From NCBI GenBank assembly GCA_947259365.1, contig CAMYMC010000015.1, positions 62,001-126,000 on the forward strand: DNA of 64,000 bases. The letters run 5' to 3'. A program made the translations under genes and the position numbers. Under the pieces are notes generated by a model that saw nothing but the letters and a program-made list of their open reading frames with translations, ran no database searches and was not told where the DNA came from. Positions 59,809 through 64,000 of this stretch are shown one piece after another. Every line of letters begins with the position of its first letter. The first letter of the stretch is position 1. Source of the DNA: an uncultured Acidimicrobiaceae bacterium (GTDB taxonomy: Bacteria; Actinomycetota; Acidimicrobiia; Spongiisociales; UBA5794).

Positions 59809-60981
59809 TTAGGAGCGCGGGGCCTCCGCGAGCATCCCGAGAGCGGCCGCAGCGAGCAGGCCGCCGGCAACGAACGCGAGGGGAATCCCGTAGGAGCCGG
59901 TGGCGTCGCGCCCCACGCCGACGGCGAGGGGCCCGAGCGCCGCCGATGTCGCGATGATCGACCACTGCAAGCCCATGACGCTGCCGTAGCCGGGACCCGA
60001 ATACCAGCTCCCCATGACGACCGCGCGCAACGGAAGCAGCGCGCCGAAGGCGACGCCGAAGACGACGAAGTGGCCCATCATCCGCCATGGCGCGGTCGCG
60101 GCGATGGCGAGGGCGACTGCAACTGCGAGGGCGGCATTGGCCGCCGCGTTCAGCCGCACCGGCCTGACCCGTCCCGACACCAGCGGCGCCGCATACCTCC
60201 CCGGCAAGCTGAGAAGCCCCGCGACGGCCGCCCACAGCGCAACCGTCGTGATGGCAAAGCCCGACTCCTCGAAGACCGCGATGCGATGTAGGAGAACGGC
60301 CTGCATCGCCGCAAACGTGAGCACCGACGCTGCGGTGAATCGCGTGAACCGGCGATCGACGATGAGGCGCCGGATCCCGACCCCGCCGGCGCTTCGCGAA
60401 CTCGGGGCCTCATCCCGCGGGAAGCCGAGGCGCGCCGCCGCCCCGGTGAGCAGAAGGATGCCGCCGAGGGCGGCCGCGGCCCTCCTCCAGCCGAGCGCCT
60501 CGACGAGGAGGCTCGTCACCGGGAGAAACACCGGGCCGGCGAGACCGCCGACGACGGTGAGGACGGCGAGGCTGCGGAGGCGGCCTGCGTCGCCGAACCA
60601 CCGGTCGACGGCCACAAAAGCGGGCTCGTAGAACGTCATCGCCCCTGCCGGCCCGATGAGGAACCACGAGGCCCCGATCACCTGCCACGGCTCGGCTGCG
60701 GCTCCGACGAGGCCGAGGCCAACGGCGCCGAGCACCGATCCTGCCGTCATGATGCCCCGCACCCCGTGACGATCGATCCGCCGCCCGATGAGGTATGCGA
60801 GGCCGCCGCCGACGACGATCGAACCGGACCACGCCACCGAGAGCACGGATGTCGAGAAGACCGAGCCAGCCGCTCGATCGGTGATGAGGACCGAGAACGC
60901 GTAGAACAGCGTCCCGAACGCCACGGACACGAGCGAGGACAGCGCAACCAGCGGCAGCGAAGCGACCGGAGCCCGCGTCAT
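59809..60981 (-). CDS. MFS transporter
   Basis: A 390-residue protein with about 12 membrane helices and the loop-2/3 motif AYLIGRRIDRHGVRGIMTAGSVLG, typical of the major facilitator superfamily (D-R-x-G-R variant). WFLIGPAGAMTFYEPAFVAVDRWFG is like oxalate/formate or monocarboxylate-type MFS proteins. The substrate cannot be told. It starts 9 bases after the stop of the upstream minus-strand gene and may be co-transcribed. A TAGCCT hexamer 6 bases before its ATG overlaps that stop and is ambiguous. Confidence 0.88.
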   Translation of the reverse strand: MTRAPVASLPLVALSSLVSVAFGTLFYAFSVLITDRAAGSVFSTSVLSVAWSGSIVVGGGLAYLIGRRIDRHGVRGIMTAGSVLGAVGLGLVGAAAEPWQVIGASWFLIGPAGAMTFYEPAFVAVDRWFGDAGRLRSLAVLTVVGGLAGPVFLPVTSLLVEALGWRRAAAALGGILLLTGAAARLGFPRDEAPSSRSAGGVGIRRLIVDRRFTRFTAASVLTFAAMQAVLLHRIAVFEESGFAITTVALWAAVAGLLSLPGRYAAPLVSGRVRPVRLNAAANAALAVAVALAIAATAPWRMMGHFVVFGVAFGALLPLRAVVMGSWYSGPGYGSVMGLQWSIIATSAALGPLAVGVGRDATGSYGIPLAFVAGGLLAAAALGMLAEAPRS

Positions 60982-60990
60982 CGGTCCAGG

Positions 60991-61938
60991 CTATCGGCCC
61001 TGCGACGCCCGTTGATGTCCTTGGCGCAGGCGGTGCACCGGAGAGGTCGGCGCCCGCCGCCGTTCCGCCGCCGCCATGTCTGCGGCGAGGGCGCGATGCT
61101 CGGTGGCGCTGGCAGCCGTGTACACCGGGTCGAGCACGAGGCCCGATGCGACCCCGCCCCGGGGCGCCGCCAGGGGCTCACCATCGCCCGCGATCCATTC
61201 CGCGAGCCGCTGCCACGCCCCGCGGCCGGTGTCGGTGTGGCGGATCATCCCGGCGACGCGGCCCTCGACGATGACACCGTGAAGGTGGCCCGACTCGACC
61301 ACGCCGAGGGCGGCGAGCGGACCTCCGGTCGACTCGTAGCGGCAGGTAGCGATGACCACGAGCGGTCCGTCGCCCCAGCTCTCACACCCGGCGAGCGCCG
61401 TGTTCGACCGCGATGCCGAGAGGTAGCCGACGAAACCCTCGACCTCCTCGCGTCCGAGCGCGCCGTCCGTCCACAGGCCGGCGTCGGTGGGCAACAGGGG
61501 CCATTGCGCCGTGCCGACACCGTCGATGGCGGGGAGTTCCTCTGCGAGCAGCCCGATCACGGCATTCGCATCGCCCCGCCCCACCCCGGAGACGAACGCA
61601 CGGAACACGCCGACCGCCGGCCCCCGAGGTGCAGGGGCCCGCGCTCCACCATCCGGCTCGGGGACAGCAGCGGAGGGAATGGTTGCGCCGGCCCGCGGTG
61701 GTGCCGCGAAGGGCACATCGGTGACTGCTTCGATCGGTGATGGCGGATCGGGAACGACCCCGAGGCCCAAGGCGGCGAGCACGACGACGACCCCGGTGAC
61801 CGCAGTGACGAGGCTCCACCGCCGCCGGGAACCGGTCTCGGGGACATCTCCGGGGTGCGCACCGGCCGCGGGCCCCCGCGGGTCGATGAGCCTGACGCCG
61901 CCGTCGATTCGCCGTTGTGGTCTGCGCCCGCCTCGCAC
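60991..61938 (-). CDS. membrane-anchored hypothetical protein
   Basis: A protein of up to 315 residues (GTG 61936-61938; an internal GTG at 61896 is possible). A basic N-terminus precedes one membrane helix (SLVTAVTGVVVVLAALGLGVV) and a Pro/Ala linker. The outer domain (VGVFRAFVSGVGRGDANAVIGLLAEELPAI, then CRYESTGGPLAALGVVESGHLHGVIVEGRVAGMIRH) resembles NTF2/SnoaL-like alpha+beta folds. The C-terminus is basic (RRRAPTSPVHRLRQGHQRASQGR). Its function is unknown. Confidence 0.65.
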   Translation of the reverse strand: MRGGRRPQRRIDGGVRLIDPRGPAAGAHPGDVPETGSRRRWSLVTAVTGVVVVLAALGLGVVPDPPSPIEAVTDVPFAAPPRAGATIPSAAVPEPDGGARAPAPRGPAVGVFRAFVSGVGRGDANAVIGLLAEELPAIDGVGTAQWPLLPTDAGLWTDGALGREEVEGFVGYLSASRSNTALAGCESWGDGPLVVIATCRYESTGGPLAALGVVESGHLHGVIVEGRVAGMIRHTDTGRGAWQRLAEWIAGDGEPLAAPRGGVASGLVLDPVYTAASATEHRALAADMAAAERRRAPTSPVHRLRQGHQRASQGR

Positions 61939-62034
61939 TGCACGGGCACGATAGGAAACGCCGCGTCGCTACCGGACACCGGCCGTCTTGTTGGGGTGTG
62001 CCCCACGGTTCCGGGTCCCTGGCCGACCGCCCAC

Positions 62035-62040
62035 TACGCT
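62035..62040 (+). promoter_or_regulatory. candidate -10 box for the M20 peptidase gene
   Basis: TACGCT lies 6 bases before ATG 62047, with no Shine-Dalgarno sequence. Confidence 0.45.
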
Positions 62041-62046
62041 TTTCCC

Positions 62047-63381
62047 ATGCACGAAGACCTCGTAGACGCGGTCGACCGGCTCCTCCCGTCACTCCGGTCC
62101 ACGCTCGAGGACCTCGTGCGGATACCCAGTGTGAGCGCCTCCGGATTCGACCCAGGTCCTGTCCGCACCTCGGCCGACGCCGTCGCAACTGCCCTCCGCA
62201 TCGCCGGATTCGACGACGTCCGGCTGCTCGAGGTCACCGGCGCCCACCCCGCCGTCTACGGCGCGATCGAAGGTCCTCGCGGCGCGCCCACCGTGCTGCT
62301 CTATGCGCACCACGACGTCCAGCCCCCGGGCCACGAGAGCGATTGGCACTCTCCGCCGTTCGAGCCCGAGGAGCGCGACGGGCGTCTGTACGGACGCGGT
62401 ACCGCCGACGACAAGGCGGGGATCGTCGTGCACCTCGGCGCCGTGCTCGCTCACGACAGCGAGCCCCCGGTCGGTGTCAAGATCTTCGTCGAGGGAGAGG
62501 AGGAGATCGGCTCCCTCAACCTCGAGGAATTCCTCTCGGCGCACCAGGACCAGCTCGAGGCGGACGTCATCGTCATCGCCGACTCCGAGAACTGGAGGGT
62601 TGGTACTCCCGCCTTCACCACCTCGCTGCGCGGCCTCGTCGACTGCGTCGTCGAGGTGCGCACCCTCGAGCACGGGGTCCACAGCGGCCAGTACGGAGGG
62701 GCGTTCCCCGACGCCATCACCACCCTCGTCAGGCTCCTGGCGACGCTCCACGACGAGAACGGGGAGGTGGCGGTGGCGGGGCTCTCCAGCGGCGATGCCG
62801 ACCCCCTCGACCTCACCGAGGAAGAGCTGCGGGCGCGGGCGGGAGTTCTCGAGGGCACGAACCTCATCGGGTCGGGGACCCTGACGGGCCGCATGTGGCG
62901 CCGGCCCGCATGCTCGGTGCTCGCCATCGACGCCCCTCACGTCGGCCACGCCATCAACCAGCTCGTCCCGGCGGCGCGGGCCAAGGTGAGCCTTCGCGTC
63001 GCACCGGGCGACGACGGGTCCCGGGCCCTCGACGCCCTCGTCGAGCACCTCGAAGCCCACACGCCGTGGGGCGCCTGGGTGAGCGTGACGAGGGGGGCAT
63101 CGGGCGACGCGATCGCCCTCACCGCCGAGGGCCCTGCGTACGAGGCATTCCGTGCAGGTTTCGCCTATGCATGGGATCGCGAACCCGTCGAGATCGGCGT
63201 CGGCGGGTCGATCCCGTTCGTTGCCGCCTTCAAGGAGACGTTTCCGGACGCCGCGATCCTCCTCACCGGCGTCGCCGACCCGACGAGCAGAGCCCACGGT
63301 CCCGATGAGAGCGTCGACCTCGACGAGCTTCGCCGCGGCATCCTCGCCGAGGCGATCGCGCTGCGCCTCCTGGGCGGCTGA
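62047..63381 (+). CDS. M20-family metallopeptidase (dipeptidase-like)
   Basis: A 444-residue cytoplasmic zinc peptidase. Metal and catalytic residues are visible in VLLYAHHDVQPPGHESDW, LYGRGTADDKAGIVVHLGAVL, IFVEGEEEIGSLNLEEFL (the general base Glu and a ligand Glu), VIVIADSENW and the C-terminal GPDESVDLDELRRGI. The dimerisation domain has LRGLVDCVVEVRTLEHGVHSGQYGGAFPDAI. Members cleave dipeptides or acylated amino acids. The ATG at 62047 fits the family start (MHEDLVDAVDRLLPSLRSTLEDLVRIPSVSA); the longer open frame upstream is not family-like. Confidence 0.92.
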   Translation: MHEDLVDAVDRLLPSLRSTLEDLVRIPSVSASGFDPGPVRTSADAVATALRIAGFDDVRLLEVTGAHPAVYGAIEGPRGAPTVLLYAHHDVQPPGHESDWHSPPFEPEERDGRLYGRGTADDKAGIVVHLGAVLAHDSEPPVGVKIFVEGEEEIGSLNLEEFLSAHQDQLEADVIVIADSENWRVGTPAFTTSLRGLVDCVVEVRTLEHGVHSGQYGGAFPDAITTLVRLLATLHDENGEVAVAGLSSGDADPLDLTEEELRARAGVLEGTNLIGSGTLTGRMWRRPACSVLAIDAPHVGHAINQLVPAARAKVSLRVAPGDDGSRALDALVEHLEAHTPWGAWVSVTRGASGDAIALTAEGPAYEAFRAGFAYAWDREPVEIGVGGSIPFVAAFKETFPDAAILLTGVADPTSRAHGPDESVDLDELRRGILAEAIALRLLGG

Positions 63382-63409
63382 CACGAGCAGGCTCGACACC
63401 ACGCCGCCC

Positions 63410-64000
63410 GTGCCACTCCTCGCAGTCGCGCTCTTCGTGGTCCTCGGCGCCTGTTCATCGGGCGGCGCCGACCCGACACCGACGACGACGACGCCCGCAA
63501 CGTCCGTCACGACGACCGGTCCCGTCGGGCCCACGCTCCCCCCACCACCCGACCTCGGGCCTGGTGAGACGGTCTGCGACTCGTTCACCACGCCCGTCGA
63601 GACCGGCACGCTCGCCTCAGCCGATCTCCGCGAGACGTCCGGCATCGTCGCCTCGAGAGCCCATCCGGACGTCCTCTGGGCTCACAACGACTCGGGCGAC
63701 GCGGCCGCCGTCCACGCCGTCGGCACCGACGGCGGCGACCTCGGCCGCTTCAGGCTCACCAACGCCGTCGCCCTGGACTGGGAGGACATCGCGATCGGCC
63801 CGGGACCGGTCCCGGGGCGCGACTACCTCTACCTCGGGGACATCGGCGACAACCTCGGCATCCGGGGCCGTCTCCTCATCCACCGCATTCCCGAGCCCGT
63901 GCCGGACCGCAGCGGAGGCATCATCGAAGACGTCGAGACGCTGCAGGTGACATACGGTGAGCGCGACCGCGGCTTCGACGCCGAAGCGATGTTCGTCGAC
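63410..64000 (+). CDS. secreted lipoprotein, partial (propeller-like)
   Basis: The first 197 residues of a gene that runs off the right edge, starting at GTG 63410. A lipoprotein signal (MPLLAVALFVVLGAC) has Cys at residue 15, followed by a Thr/Pro linker. The outer part has LRETSGIVASRAHPDVLWAHNDSGDAAAVHAVGTDGGDLGRFRLTNAVALDWEDIAIGPGPVPGRDYLYLGDIGDN. This pattern is seen in secreted actinobacterial proteins with a beta-propeller outline. Function is unknown. It lies 28 bases after the M20 peptidase stop and may be in the same transcript. Confidence 0.7.
   Translation, partial: MPLLAVALFVVLGACSSGGADPTPTTTTPATSVTTTGPVGPTLPPPPDLGPGETVCDSFTTPVETGTLASADLRETSGIVASRAHPDVLWAHNDSGDAAAVHAVGTDGGDLGRFRLTNAVALDWEDIAIGPGPVPGRDYLYLGDIGDNLGIRGRLLIHRIPEPVPDRSGGIIEDVETLQVTYGERDRGFDAEAMFVD

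Noticed and set aside
60982-61025. GCCGATAG on the minus strand with TCAA upstream, before the MFS gene
   Set aside because: The spacing between the halves is 13, not 16 as in the three wall genes, and the element overlaps the end of the upstream gene.

Overview
The window looks like a high-GC actinobacterial chromosome, most likely class Acidimicrobiia. The evidence is a bacterial proteasome activator (PafE/Bpa) with a GQYL tail, an F420-type luciferase-like oxidoreductase, many GTG/TTG starts, start codons placed 6-9 bases after a TANNNT hexamer, and secreted wall proteins carrying the Cys-containing GCNPPxNDxYCP variant of S-layer-homology-like repeats. No rRNA, tRNA, CRISPR array or insertion sequence was recognised. 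Gene calls rest on reading the translated proteins; no database search was run.

Layout. 1-7405: polyamine uptake and breakdown (partial aminotransferase and an aldehyde dehydrogenase on the minus strand; a second aldehyde dehydrogenase and potABCD-like genes with overlapping starts on the plus strand). 7427-12171: an unknown protein, an F420-type oxidoreductase, GDP-L-fucose synthase and an amidohydrolase with an abnormal C-terminus. 12172-21204: a block with visibly lower GC holding methyltransferases, a Wzm/Wzt-type polysaccharide ABC exporter, large glycosyltransferases and WecB. 21230-37665: high-GC envelope genes, with glycosyltransferases (one a GT2/GT2-like/pyruvyl-transferase fusion), a DUF3048 protein, WecC and three wall-acting proteins (M23, M15, SpoIID) that share the same C-terminal repeats and the same promoter motif.

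37675-46176: FAD amine oxidase, DUF1992 protein, glycerate 2-kinase, a CSC-motif secreted protein, a two-component system with a small secreted partner, a CDP-alcohol phosphotransferase-like protein, and arsenite methyltransferase ArsM facing an uncharacterised Cys/His protein across a large palindrome. 46266-64000: a VIT/VWA surface protein, MetY plus CoA-binding protein, a monooxygenase, PafE, a GH63-like glucosidase facing Gnd and Zwf (oxidative pentose phosphate pathway), an ECF sigma factor with a membrane anti-sigma-like protein, a haloalkane dehalogenase, an MFS transporter, an M20 peptidase and a partial lipoprotein.

The strongest undescribed signals are regulatory. (1) TCAAG-N15-GCCGAT, close to the FliA/WhiG promoter consensus, lies just upstream of exactly the three wall proteins with shared repeats. 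(2) Heptamers repeated every 11 bp occur on both sides of the response regulator/kinase locus. (3) A perfect 32-bp palindrome with ATCGA half-sites sits at the predicted arsM transcription start.
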